Of a stretch of DNA of 64,000 nucleotides, positions 16,993 to 25,618 are shown piece after piece. Below the pieces are notes generated by a model. That model did no database searches. It was not told the DNA's origin and saw nothing but the letters and a program-made list of their open reading frames with translations. Each line of letters opens with the position of its first letter. The first letter of the stretch is position 1. Where the stretch lies: the NCBI RefSeq assembly GCF_900110995.1, contig NZ_FOJF01000001.1, positions 451,199 through 515,198 of the forward strand. The letters are read 5' to 3'. The DNA comes from Chitinophaga sp. YR573 (GTDB lineage Bacteria > Bacteroidota > Bacteroidia > Chitinophagales > Chitinophagaceae). Position numbers and translations under genes: made by a program.

Positions 16993-17784
16993 TTATTTAT
17001 ATTGATGAGGGTCCATAGTTATAAACATGGCAAATCCCATCCCCGGGGCCGTCTCTATAGTGTATCCGGCATTGATCATGTTTAACCTGCTTTCTATATT
17101 TTGCATACCCATCCCTTTTTTATTATTAATATTATTCGGATCATACCCACCTCCATCGTCTGTATAATGAATAGTGAGTAAACCATTATCCATAAAAATA
17201 GAGATGCCTGTCTTTTTTGCAGCCGCATGTTTAACAGTGTTTGATATCAGTTCCTGTAATACCCGTATTAAAGCCAGTGCAACGTTATAGGGCAATTGGT
17301 CAGATATGGTTTGGGCATGATTAATAATCGTTAGAAAAGAATCATTCCCATCGTTTATTATATCGCTCATTTCCTCCAATGCCCCCATAAAACCAAACAG
17401 TGTTAATGCCGGCGGTGATAAATTATGCGATATATTACGTACATCCTCTATGATTTTATCTATTAACTGAATGTAGTTTTCTATTTCATGTGGCCTAGTC
17501 GTATTAAGCCTGTTAGTAAGTATACGCAAGTTCGATAACGAACTTCCTACATCATCATGAAGGTTCTCCCCTATCCTCTTCCGTTCTTCTTCCTGCGATT
17601 GTAATACCACCCGCATCAGCTCTTTCTGATAGTTCATTTGAGCATCATGGATCTGTTGTTTGCTTTTCAGTAACTTATTCTGGTTATGAATAAATAACAT
17701 CACAAAGGAAATCACCAGCAGCGAAACGCCGCCGGTGCATAAAATAATAAGCAGATATATATTTTCGCCTAATTTTTCCTCCAT
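16993..17784 (-). CDS. Histidine kinase (HisKA_3 type)
   Basis: The 263-residue kinase has one membrane helix (about 9-32), a short coiled linker, the HisKA_3 phosphorylation site EERKRIGENLHDDVGSSLS with His76, an N-box (LQELISNTVKHA) and a G-box with GMGMQNIESR. It has almost no sensing domain of its own. The first 16 bp overlap the end of the seven-TM gene, which suggests that the upstream membrane protein provides the sensing part. It pairs with the response regulator one base downstream. All kinase motifs look intact. Confidence 0.93.
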   Translation of the reverse strand: MEEKLGENIYLLIILCTGGVSLLVISFVMLFIHNQNKLLKSKQQIHDAQMNYQKELMRVVLQSQEEERKRIGENLHDDVGSSLSNLRILTNRLNTTRPHEIENYIQLIDKIIEDVRNISHNLSPPALTLFGFMGALEEMSDIINDGNDSFLTIINHAQTISDQLPYNVALALIRVLQELISNTVKHAAAKKTGISIFMDNGLLTIHYTDDGGGYDPNNINNKKGMGMQNIESRLNMINAGYTIETAPGMGFAMFITMDPHQYK

Positions 17785-18422
17785 TTACTAAACCCTTTGG
17801 CAATTAAGAGATACATAATGAGTACTAACGTTGCATGAATATTCCACATTAAAGTATTGATAGCAAAATATCTTTTACTAATATGGCTGACCACTAAATT
17901 CGAAAACGAGAAAATGAATAATGCACCGGAAAAATATAACAGTATCCCTGTATTGATCCAGTTCAGCGGATTTATCGACCATTCCGTTCCTTCATCATTG
18001 GTCTGGGCAAAATAGGCCAGGCTGCATGCCATAATGATTAATGCTTCAACCGGCCTGGCATTGGTATTAAAATGGTAAATGCTCTGAAAAAATAAAAGAT
18101 TAATGATGCAAAACAGCGGAAATATCACCATCACATATTTAACTACCCGTCTGGCTTTTTTATCTTTTAAAATGGAAAGATAAAAGTACCCAAGCACCAA
18201 CAGTTCCAGGACAGTGAAAACATGAAGGACCGGTAAGTTGTTAATATGAAAATCGGCTAGTATAGAGGCCACTATGTTTGAACAGCCATCCATTAACAAA
18301 TAATACCAGATTGTTTTTAAACTCTTACTGGCATATTTTATTTTGTACGTTGCTATGCCGATAGGAATTAAAACACTTGCAGGTACAATAATACCCGTGT
18401 ATATAAGATTTGCAGAAAGCAT
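17769..18422 (-). CDS. Seven-TM membrane protein linked to the histidine kinase
   Basis: The 217-residue protein consists almost wholly of seven hydrophobic helices (about 6-26, 38-57, 63-86, 93-113, 123-140, 153-176 and 188-210) with short loops and no large soluble domain. It overlaps the kinase gene by 16 bp and starts 2 bp after the preceding gene, so all are co-translated. The kinase lacks a sensor domain, so this protein is a good candidate for the sensing subunit of a split two-component system. I do not recognise a named family. Confidence 0.78.
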   Translation of the reverse strand: MLSANLIYTGIIVPASVLIPIGIATYKIKYASKSLKTIWYYLLMDGCSNIVASILADFHINNLPVLHVFTVLELLVLGYFYLSILKDKKARRVVKYVMVIFPLFCIINLLFFQSIYHFNTNARPVEALIIMACSLAYFAQTNDEGTEWSINPLNWINTGILLYFSGALFIFSFSNLVVSHISKRYFAINTLMWNIHATLVLIMYLLIAKGFSKWRKN

Positions 18423-18424
18423 CT

Positions 18425-18895
18425 TTATTTTTTATAACGCAGATAAGGATCGATATTATTAGTGTCGCTAAATAACGGGCTTGGCGTATTACACATAGTT
18501 GGGCAGGGCTGTGTAAAATCATATATAGTGGAGGTTACAACACTCTTAAGTATCTCCTCCATTGAAGCATTTTTATCAATATTCTGCGTAAGTATATCCT
18601 GATTCTGCGCATCTACCGGCACCAACATGCCACAGATCTGTAATGGAAATGCCGGATCGGGGATACTAAGGTAAAGTCTCACCGATTTGGCGTCAGGGTG
18701 TTGGCGTTTAAGCCAATCGATATCGCTCATATTGATATTAATGGCTCTGAAAATCAATTGTGGCGGGAGCAGTGGTGTTTCAGATCTGCTATCATCTGAT
18801 GACAATTTTGAAACCTGATCCCTCCAGGTTGCAGCCCTTTTTATAGCTTCATCCAATGGTATTGTCGGTGGTGTGCCAGTAATTGCTTTATTCAT
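18425..18895 (-). CDS. Unknown protein in the two-component locus (156 residues)
   Basis: A soluble protein with no signal peptide. Visible parts: a proline-rich start, a central segment of strands (IFRAININMSDIDWL, VRLYLSIPDPAFPLQICGMLVPV) and a C-terminal stretch with two close cysteines (CPTMC). It lies 33 bp after the 212-residue gene and 2 bp before the seven-TM gene, inside one operon. No family recognised. Its place between an unknown protein and the sensor genes suggests it is a component or substrate of the same system. Confidence 0.65.
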   Translation of the reverse strand: MNKAITGTPPTIPLDEAIKRAATWRDQVSKLSSDDSRSETPLLPPQLIFRAININMSDIDWLKRQHPDAKSVRLYLSIPDPAFPLQICGMLVPVDAQNQDILTQNIDKNASMEEILKSVVTSTIYDFTQPCPTMCNTPSPLFSDTNNIDPYLRYKK

Positions 18896-18928
18896 GATAC
18901 GGGAGTTGTGAGTTTAAAGTAAAAATTG

Positions 18929-19567
18929 TTATTGTATCGTACTGCTAAGGTTACCAAGAGAAGCCCGGAAACTATAAATTACCGCAAATTGAGGTGAACC
19001 GGTTTCACTTGAATTGCCGGTTTGGAATATTCCAAAAGCGGCTACCCAAAACAGGTATTCCACAAGCATCAAAGGGTCGGAGATCTCAACTTTCCCTGTC
19101 GGAACCCGTCCATAAGTTACGGATGGAGTATTACTGCTTGCCATTACCTCCGGCTGTAGTTTGGCAGCTATTTTAGCTGCCGGTGACAATGGCAAATTAC
19201 GATCGGAAAAAAATGTAGTTAAATGATTAGTAAGACTTTTAAAATCATTGGGCGACGGAGCGTAGTTAAGTACTACCCCCAGATCATAATTTTCATCAGT
19301 TAGCGTAGATGCCGGAAAAATAGCATTATAAATATACCTGCTTTCTTTGTTGGCCGAGGTAAGTGCATCACTGATAGCTGTGCCAAGTAACGGAGACATA
19401 CCTTCTGGTGGTGGTAATATGGGCACCAATACCGGCGTCCGTGGGTTCAATGCCAAAGTTATCAACTCAAGATCTGCAATAGCAGCGCTTTCGTCATTGA
19501 TGGCAGATTGAGTTAACGTCAGGATCTCCTCCCAGGTTAACGAAATAATGGAGGCAAATTGTCCCAT
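18929..19567 (-). CDS. Unknown protein, first gene of the two-component operon (212 residues)
   Basis: A soluble protein without signal peptide, helical at the start (residues of about 8-45), with a proline-rich loop (PVLVPILPPPEG) and a mixed C-terminal half. I do not recognise a family. It is the first gene of a tight operon (212-156-seven-TM-kinase-regulator), and its upstream DNA holds the second copy of the operator and leader seen before the 535-residue gene. It and the 535-residue protein are thus probably made together under the same signal. Confidence 0.65.
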   Translation of the reverse strand: MGQFASIISLTWEEILTLTQSAINDESAAIADLELITLALNPRTPVLVPILPPPEGMSPLLGTAISDALTSANKESRYIYNAIFPASTLTDENYDLGVVLNYAPSPNDFKSLTNHLTTFFSDRNLPLSPAAKIAAKLQPEVMASSNTPSVTYGRVPTGKVEISDPLMLVEYLFWVAAFGIFQTGNSSETGSPQFAVIYSFRASLGNLSSTIQ

Positions 19568-19590
19568 TAGAAGATCAGTTTAATTTGTAA

Positions 19591-19626
19591 TTACCTACTC
19601 TGTTATGGCTTTTCGGTTTACGCCTT
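19591..19626 (-). promoter_or_regulatory. Conserved leader block, copy 2
   Basis: Second copy of the 36-nt block, 23 bp before the ATG of the 212-residue gene, at almost the same distance as in copy 1. Confidence 0.6.
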
Positions 19627-19691
19627 ATTGATAGTCTAAATTATCAGGAAAAACCGGGGTGTTATAAAGCGGAAATACGCATTTTAGTAAA

Positions 19692-19707
19692 CAGGTGTTT
19701 TTACCTG
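19692..19707. promoter_or_regulatory. Candidate response-regulator operator, copy 2
   Basis: Inverted repeat CAGGT-N6-ACCTG; the next 12 bases toward the gene (TTTA, then TA and AATG) also match copy 1. The rest of the gap, 19708-19954, is AT-rich and must hold the promoter of the oxidoreductase at 19955, but I see no consensus box there. Confidence 0.6.
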
Positions 19708-19954
19708 TTTTTCTTTCCTGTACTCACTTTGGCATTTATTTACTTATCGATGGGAAATTTCTATATGTATAGGAGTTTTAAAAGTTCCTGGGTTTATATG
19801 AAAATAAAGCTAAAATTCTACTAAAACAAAATTTATAACCAGGTACAGCAAATAGTATGTAATATTAAAATGCTACACAAAAGTATAAACTTCACATTTT
19901 TATCCTTATCTTAATTCTGTTAAGCCGATCAGACACATCAATAACCCATTCGTT

Positions 19955-21064
19955 ATGAATTCACGCCGCGATTTTTTACAAAAAATTACTGCTTCTGCAA
20001 TAGCACTCACCATACTCCCCCGCTATAGTATGGCAATCCCCGAACAACCTTACGACGGCCCGGTATTAAGAGTCGCCATTATGGGACTCGGAAGTTACGG
20101 CTCACGCGTAGCAGAAGCCATGCAATCCTGTAAGAAAGCAAAACTTGTGGGAGTAATAAGCGGTACGCCGTCAAAAATAAAGGACTGGCAAAGTAAATAC
20201 AGTATACCTGAAAAGAATTGCTACAACTACAACAACTTTGATAAAATCAAAGACAATCCTGATATAGACGCCGTATATGTAATCACCCCTAACGCCCTGC
20301 ATCATCCGCACGTCATCAGGGCCGCACAGGCGGGTAAACATGTCATCTGTGAAAAGCCAATGGCACTGAATGCAAAAGAAGGTCAGGAAATGATCAACGC
20401 ATGTAAGAAGGCCAATGTGAAACTGCTGGTAGGTTATCGCATGCATTTTGAACCACATACCCTGGAGATTATCAGAATGAGAAAAGCAGGGGAATTTGGA
20501 AAGATCCTCTTCTTCCAGGGGCTTTGTGGATTCAGGATCGGCGACCCAAATCAATGGCGGTTAAACAAACAGCTGGCAGGTGGTGGCTCCATCATGGATA
20601 TAGGCATTTATGCGCTCAATGGCGCCCGGTATATGATAGGTGAAGACCCTGTATGGGTAACTGCCCAGGAGACCAAAACAAACCCTCAGTTATTTAAACC
20701 AGGAGTAGATGAAACCATCCAGTTCCAGATGGGCTTTCCCGGTGGAGCTGTAGCCTCCTGCCTTTCCACTTATAACATGAATAACCTGGACAGATTTTTC
20801 CTGAATGGAGAAAAAGGATTTGCTGAATTACAACCCTCCACAGGTTACGGACCAATAAAAGGACGGACCAATAAAGGTGAACTGGACCAGCCTGTTGTAG
20901 TACATCAGACTTTACAAATGGAAGAGATGTCCGGTATCATACTGGAAGGTAAACAACCAGAAGTACCGGTAGACGGAGAAGAGGCACTGAAAGACCTGAA
21001 AGTAATAGATGCTATTTATGAAGCTGTTAAATCAGGAAATAAGGTACCTTTAAGGTTGATTTAA
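19955..21064 (+). CDS. Gfo/Idh/MocA family oxidoreductase with Tat signal
   Basis: The 369-residue protein starts with a twin-arginine-like signal (NSRRDFLQK then a hydrophobic stretch to about residue 27), so it is probably exported folded with its cofactor. A Rossmann motif VAIMGLGSYGSRVAEAM (about 40-56) and the family signature EKPMAL (about 134-139) are clear, and the C-terminal alpha/beta domain is full length. Exported members resemble glucose-fructose oxidoreductase and act on sugars with tightly held NADP. The exact sugar is not visible. It is followed after 10 bp by a flavin reductase gene. Confidence 0.9.
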   Translation: MNSRRDFLQKITASAIALTILPRYSMAIPEQPYDGPVLRVAIMGLGSYGSRVAEAMQSCKKAKLVGVISGTPSKIKDWQSKYSIPEKNCYNYNNFDKIKDNPDIDAVYVITPNALHHPHVIRAAQAGKHVICEKPMALNAKEGQEMINACKKANVKLLVGYRMHFEPHTLEIIRMRKAGEFGKILFFQGLCGFRIGDPNQWRLNKQLAGGGSIMDIGIYALNGARYMIGEDPVWVTAQETKTNPQLFKPGVDETIQFQMGFPGGAVASCLSTYNMNNLDRFFLNGEKGFAELQPSTGYGPIKGRTNKGELDQPVVVHQTLQMEEMSGIILEGKQPEVPVDGEEALKDLKVIDAIYEAVKSGNKVPLRLI

Positions 21065-21074
21065 ACATATACAT

Positions 21075-21719
21075 ATGGCAACCTTCTCTGTAAAAATCAT
21101 TTCTACACAACAGGTCACTCATGATGTAAAATGCTTCCGTATAGAAAAACCGGAAGGTTATAAATATACTCCCGGACAGGCGACAGATGTATCTATCAAT
21201 AAACCCGGATGGGAGAACGAAACCAGGCCTTTCACTTTTACCTCTTTAAACAGTGATGCCTACCTGGAATTTACTATCAAAAGATATAACAACGTGACCA
21301 ATCAGTTACATCAACTGGTAACAGGAGATGAACTGATAATCCGTGATGTATGGGGAGCGATCGAATATAAAGGCCCCGGATATTTTATAGCAGGAGGTGC
21401 CGGTATCACACCATTTATTGCCATTCTCCGCGAATTATATCAGCAAAAAAAGTTAGATGGTAATAGCTTATTCTTCTCCAATAAAACAGCGGCAGATATC
21501 ATCTATAAAGATGAATTAATCCATATGCTGGGAGAAAACGCCCGCTTCATTCTAACAAGAGAAGAAAACATTCATATTGATAAAGCCTTCTTGCTGGCAA
21601 AAATCCCCGACTTCAATAAACACTTCTATGTTTGCGGTCCGGATAAAATGATCCAGGATATAAATGCCACACTGGAAGGACTTGGCGTACAAGCGGAATC
21701 CCTCATATTTGAAAAATGA
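21075..21719 (+). CDS. Flavodoxin/ferredoxin-NAD(P)H reductase family protein
   Basis: The 214-residue protein has an FAD-binding beta barrel with the TRPFTFTS motif (about 50-57, the RxYS/T-type flavin site), then a nucleotide-binding domain with AGGAGITPFIAIL (about 106-118) and a C-terminal FYVCGPDKMI. It lacks a 2Fe-2S ferredoxin domain, so it would pass electrons between NAD(P)H and a separate carrier in the cytoplasm. It sits 10 bp behind the Gfo/Idh/MocA gene, probably in one operon, although that partner looks exported. Confidence 0.87.
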   Translation: MATFSVKIISTQQVTHDVKCFRIEKPEGYKYTPGQATDVSINKPGWENETRPFTFTSLNSDAYLEFTIKRYNNVTNQLHQLVTGDELIIRDVWGAIEYKGPGYFIAGGAGITPFIAILRELYQQKKLDGNSLFFSNKTAADIIYKDELIHMLGENARFILTREENIHIDKAFLLAKIPDFNKHFYVCGPDKMIQDINATLEGLGVQAESLIFEK

Positions 21720-21773
21720 CGGAGATCATGATTTAAAATAACCATCGTCATCATCTGTTTTTATACATCTGTT

Positions 21774-21781
21774 TATTTTTG
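21774..21781 (+). promoter_or_regulatory. -7 box of the coiled-coil protein/AraC operon
   Basis: TATTTTTG matches TAnnTTTG and overlaps a potential TTG start (21779), favouring the ATG at 21800. No good -33 element is seen. Confidence 0.45.
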
Positions 21782-21799
21782 GCTGAAAAGGCACGACAA

Positions 21800-22159
21800 A
21801 TGGTAAATGGAAAACTCAGCGAATACGAATCCTGGAAGAAAAGTCTAAAAGCACTGGAAGATGAAAACATTCATTTCAAAACCCGGCTGGCACATATTTT
21901 AAAAACTGACCCTGATAAAGATCAGCTGGAAGTATTGGAATATTATCAGAACAGGTTTCTGAAAACTGATGAGCAGATCAGTTTGTTAAGGCATGAGATC
22001 AGGGAACAAGAGCACCTTCTTCAACCCACTAATGTGCTGCAACTCAGGAAAACTATAGATCTGCAAAAAAGACTGGAAGTAAAGATCATCGTCCTCCTGG
22101 AAAATGTAGAACATCTAAGGATATCATTCAATGATTACCTGTCTGAAAATTTTTCTTAA
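21800..22159 (+). CDS. Small coiled-coil protein
   Basis: About 119 residues if translation starts at the ATG at 21800; a TTG 21 bp upstream lies in the promoter box. The protein is highly charged and almost entirely helical, with heptad-like patterns (about 5-30 and 50-110), so it probably forms a cytoplasmic coiled coil. No family is recognised. It ends 5 bp before an AraC-type regulator, so it is likely part of that operon. Confidence 0.6.
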   Translation: MVNGKLSEYESWKKSLKALEDENIHFKTRLAHILKTDPDKDQLEVLEYYQNRFLKTDEQISLLRHEIREQEHLLQPTNVLQLRKTIDLQKRLEVKIIVLLENVEHLRISFNDYLSENFS

Positions 22160-22164
22160 TTACT

Positions 22165-22986
22165 ATGGGACTTACAGGCAAACACTTTGAAGCAGAACCA
22201 CCATTATCGGATATCGTAAAACACTTTTACGCTATCCGGACAACACCCGATTATCAGACTATAGGGCATCTTTCTCCTAATTATGAGATGATGTTAATCT
22301 TCAATTTCGGATCTCCTGTAAGGATTTCATTCGCTGCAGAGCCATTAAACAATAAACAGATAGAACATGTTGCATTATTAGGGCCACTAAGGAAAATGCT
22401 GAATTATGAGTTATTAAAAAACACAGATATCCTTACTGTTGTATTTAATCTCGATGGCTTTTACCGCTTATTTCAATTACCTGTGGACGAAATGGACAGT
22501 GAAAAGATTCATTACCCTGATGAAGCTATCTACCTTGAATTGTGGTCTATCTTAAAAAGAGCACCTGATAGAGTACAAATCCTCAGTGATTATATCCTTT
22601 CTTTTACCCATACATCTGACAACGCTTCCCTCCCATTGCTGGAAGGCGTCGGTTATTTTAATGACCCTTCCATCGAACCAGTTAAAGCCATTGCCGGAGA
22701 TGCCAATTTATCTGAACGTACTATTCAATCGAGATTTAAAAAATATGTAGGATATTCACCTAAAGAGATGCTACGCTTTTTAAGATTCAAACAGGTGATT
22801 ACCACTATTGAACAACATCCGGGAAATGAAATAGACTGGTTTGATCTGATCCATGATTTTGGATATCATGATCAAAGCCATCTTATCAAAGACTTCAACC
22901 ATTTTTTAGGTATCAGTCCTCAAACCTTTATCAAAAAATTCTTTGGGAAAGAGTTTTGTACAACAAAGCCCGGTAAGAACTACTAA
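22165..22986 (+). CDS. AraC family transcriptional regulator
   Basis: The 273-residue protein has an N-terminal sensing region (about 1-150) of the DUF6597-like type (PPLSDIVKHFYAIR, then MMLIFNFG) and a C-terminal AraC domain: first helix-turn-helix ISERT-like LSERTIQSRFKKYVGYSPKEML (split around residue 200) and second segment FGYHDQSHLIKDFNHFLGISPQTF. Ligand and targets are unknown. It follows the coiled-coil gene by 5 bp and is convergent with the HupE gene, the gap being filled by a long hairpin. Confidence 0.9.
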   Translation: MGLTGKHFEAEPPLSDIVKHFYAIRTTPDYQTIGHLSPNYEMMLIFNFGSPVRISFAAEPLNNKQIEHVALLGPLRKMLNYELLKNTDILTVVFNLDGFYRLFQLPVDEMDSEKIHYPDEAIYLELWSILKRAPDRVQILSDYILSFTHTSDNASLPLLEGVGYFNDPSIEPVKAIAGDANLSERTIQSRFKKYVGYSPKEMLRFLRFKQVITTIEQHPGNEIDWFDLIHDFGYHDQSHLIKDFNHFLGISPQTFIKKFFGKEFCTTKPGKNY

Positions 22987-22998
22987 TATACCTTGAAC

Positions 22999-23132
22999 AG
23001 CTTCTGAATAGCTTCTGAACAGGCTTATCCTCCGTTTATCCTCCGTTAAAAGACGGAGGATAAACGGAGGATAAGCCTGTTTTGTTCCTGTTTCGTTCCT
23101 GTTCAGAGCCTGTTTAAGCCCTGTTTACGACT
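22999..23132. repeat. 11-bp-periodic repeat region between convergent genes
   Basis: Units of 11 bp recur: AGCTTCTGAA- twice (22999-23019), TTATCCTCCGT twice (23025-23046), its complement twice, then TGTT-N5-CC four times (23078-23121). The last units lie inside the 3' end of the HupE gene. Confidence 0.75.
23018..23081. terminator. Long bidirectional hairpin between AraC and HupE genes
   Basis: Perfect 29-bp arms (23018-23046 with 23053-23081) and a 6-nt loop, followed by TTTTGTT on the plus strand. It would stop transcription from both convergent genes. Confidence 0.75.
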
Positions 23133-24425
23133 ATATCTCTCCCAGCTAAAGCTAACAATTGCAGCTATTCCTAACAATACTATCATCCAGGGAGCATACT
23201 TCATTAATTGCTGCACTAAATCCGTAATAAAATTCGTCTTGTCTGATACCCGTTGAATAACCCATGCTAATGCTGCAATAGCTGCCCAAAAAGCCCCGAT
23301 AATCCTTACATAAGGATAAGTACTTGTTCTGCTTAATAAAATCAACCAGGGGGCTGTAATTGCGATTACGAATAGCTGCATCAGCTCTATCCCGATATTA
23401 AATCCCAGAATACTTAATCCCATCCTGGTAGTATCAAGGTCCAGATTGGCCAGTGTGCTGGCAAAAGCCATCCCGTGAATCAATCCGAATCCCGCAGCTA
23501 TATACCCCTCTTTACCCGAGAAAACAGGGCGTAAAGCATGAATAGCAGATACCAGGATAGAAAGGGCTATTAAGACCTCTACCGGTTGCCCTGGTAAGCG
23601 TAACCAGCCGGAAGCCCCTGCAAATAAAGTAATGGAATGACCAACAGTAAAAGCCGTTACTACTTTTAAAAGACGGATAATACTGTATTGAGTCCCTCCG
23701 AAAGCACCCCAGCGTTTCTCTTTTACCAGCAATGGGGCCGGTAATAATAACACCAGCAAAAACAACAGGTGATCTGTCCCTTCTGCAATATGCTGCATAC
23801 CTAATGACACCATACTTTTAAAACCTCTCCACATACTTCCGCCCGACTGGTTAATATGCAATGGCAGGATAGTACCGGTAGGTATATCCAGGCGTATCAC
23901 ACCCACTTCTTCCGGCTGCTCACTGTAAACACCTTTTTCCCAGTCCTGACGAATAGCCACCAGCGCCTTATGTGTCACCAGCTGATGAATAATTACATCA
24001 TAGTTCAGTGTAAAGTCTTTTGTGCTAACACCAACAGGCGCCTGTAACCAGAGACGTGCAGTTAATTCCTGATAAGGACCGCTGGCGCTTTGCTCTACAG
24101 GTTGCACCTTCAGATCGCGGACAGTCACTGTCCATGCACGCCCGTCAGCGCTCACTGCGTGAATATGGGCAAGAAGGTAAGCGCGGAGTTCTGGAGACAG
24201 CCGCGCCACCAACGTACCCGAATTTTGTGTCACATCATGTCCAAAGGCCAGTTGTAATTCGCTCAGTGGTAGCTGTAACTCGGCATTAATGCCATGTGTT
24301 TTTATATCCAGCATTACAAAGGAGTTCGGCATCGGATGCGCGAAAGCTCTGCAAGGAAATATTGTTAAAGCTAAAAGCAGCCACCGGATGGCAGTCCGGC
24401 GGCTGTAAAATATAAACCCTCTCAT
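23103..24425 (-). CDS. HupE/UreJ family membrane protein
   Basis: The 440-residue protein has a signal peptide (to about residue 29, RAFA|HPMPNS), a periplasmic beta-rich region (about 30-205), then seven or so membrane helices. Histidine-bearing helices are clear: GMQHIAEGTDHLLF, FTVGHSITLF and GFGLIHGMAFAS, the HupE/UreJ_2 pattern, as in nickel/cobalt-type metal transport. The metal is inferred only by family. The last residues (KQGLNRL) are encoded by degenerate 11-bp repeats that run past the stop codon. It starts 3 bp after a DUF3500 gene, so the two form an operon. Confidence 0.87.
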   Translation of the reverse strand: MRGFIFYSRRTAIRWLLLALTIFPCRAFAHPMPNSFVMLDIKTHGINAELQLPLSELQLAFGHDVTQNSGTLVARLSPELRAYLLAHIHAVSADGRAWTVTVRDLKVQPVEQSASGPYQELTARLWLQAPVGVSTKDFTLNYDVIIHQLVTHKALVAIRQDWEKGVYSEQPEEVGVIRLDIPTGTILPLHINQSGGSMWRGFKSMVSLGMQHIAEGTDHLLFLLVLLLPAPLLVKEKRWGAFGGTQYSIIRLLKVVTAFTVGHSITLFAGASGWLRLPGQPVEVLIALSILVSAIHALRPVFSGKEGYIAAGFGLIHGMAFASTLANLDLDTTRMGLSILGFNIGIELMQLFVIAITAPWLILLSRTSTYPYVRIIGAFWAAIAALAWVIQRVSDKTNFITDLVQQLMKYAPWMIVLLGIAAIVSFSWERYSRKQGLNRL

Positions 24426-24428
24426 GCA

Positions 24429-25517
24429 TCAAAATGTAAAGCTGTTACCGTAATCTCTTGTATGATCGCGCCAGATACTGTGATAATGTATCTGACTTGG
24501 ATATACCACTCCTGTCTGACAAACAAATTCTATCCATACACTTGGTCCGTCTATGCGTACATAATCTGCATTAGTGGCCAGTGTAGCATTCCCTGAATAA
24601 GCAATGTAGGTAGAGCTTAACTCATTTTTATAAGTAGCCAGTAATGTAGCTGCTGTAGAATCATCCACATCTTCCACCCAGGGCTTCATAGCTGCCAGTA
24701 CCAGCAATTGTTGCGCACTGGTTAATGAACTTACAGCCAACCCCTGTTTTGAAGAAGGGAATTGCCCATCCTCATTAGGTCCCAGTAATACATCACTAAA
24801 TGTAGCAGAGAGTTTCGCGCTGGCCAATTGGCTGGTACTTAAAGAAGACAGCATCGCTAACATCCCGGCCTGTTCACCCGCAAGCGGTGCGTAAGTAGTG
24901 CCGCTCGTTACCCAGCTCTTAGGTTCAATCCCTTCAAACCTGGGAGTAGCACCTATCACCGCACCGGCTTTATAAGTAATATTTACCGCAAGGTGATGAC
25001 CACCAAACTGCAACATCCAGGTGCCTGTTGTAGAAGGCGTTCCTAAAAAGGCAATAAAGTAAATACCTGATGAGTAAGTGGTACCGCCAGCTGTAGCATT
25101 TAATACATCATCCGCAGCCATAATCTGTTTAATCTCACTGTACCCTTCATCTGTTACGGTACCCGTAGCCGCAGCAACAACCGCCAGTGCAGCGGTCACC
25201 TGTGCAGTAGTAAGATTAGCCATCTGCAACCCATTCCGGCAGGAAGAGCCACAGGGGAGGTTAGACCATTTCACCGCATTTGTTTGTGAGAAATCCACCA
25301 CTAAAGTAGAAAGCTGGGTGGAAGTCAATGTAGCCTCAAAAGCTTCGGCCAGACACACCACCTTAGCGGGTGTATTGGCAGCACTGCTGCAATCAGAGGT
25401 AGAGGTAGTTGTATCAGTTGTAGTAGTCGTGGTAGTGGTATCCGTACTATCCTTTTTGCTACATGCAAAAATCAGTAAAGTAGGAATACCAATAATTAAC
25501 ATTGTTCGCTTTTTCAT
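24429..25517 (-). CDS. DUF3500 family lipoprotein
   Basis: The 362-residue protein has a signal peptide with lipobox LIFAC (Cys about 19), then a run of Thr with Asp and Ser (about 26-41) encoded by ACY-type triplets, a likely surface linker. The C-terminal half carries the DUF3500 marks: FGGHHLAVNITYKAG, TPRFEGIEPKSW and a final IHYHSIWRDHTRDYG. The many His and Asp in these motifs could bind metal. Cysteine pairs near residues 43-90 may form disulfides. Sharing an operon with HupE suggests a link to metal handling, which is an inference. Confidence 0.85.
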   Translation of the reverse strand: MKKRTMLIIGIPTLLIFACSKKDSTDTTTTTTTTDTTTSTSDCSSAANTPAKVVCLAEAFEATLTSTQLSTLVVDFSQTNAVKWSNLPCGSSCRNGLQMANLTTAQVTAALAVVAAATGTVTDEGYSEIKQIMAADDVLNATAGGTTYSSGIYFIAFLGTPSTTGTWMLQFGGHHLAVNITYKAGAVIGATPRFEGIEPKSWVTSGTTYAPLAGEQAGMLAMLSSLSTSQLASAKLSATFSDVLLGPNEDGQFPSSKQGLAVSSLTSAQQLLVLAAMKPWVEDVDDSTAATLLATYKNELSSTYIAYSGNATLATNADYVRIDGPSVWIEFVCQTGVVYPSQIHYHSIWRDHTRDYGNSFTF

Positions 25518-25618
25518 AATATAGTTTTGTCCGATGGTAGGTAATGCTATACTGACAGAAACTATAAAACGAAGTTTAGTTTACAGGGGTGAACAGGCGA
25601 TTTCTTGTGGTGAATGGG

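Noticed and set aside
22999-23132. Possible CRISPR-like array
   Set aside because: Units are 11 bp, change sequence and have no spacers; no cas gene is present.
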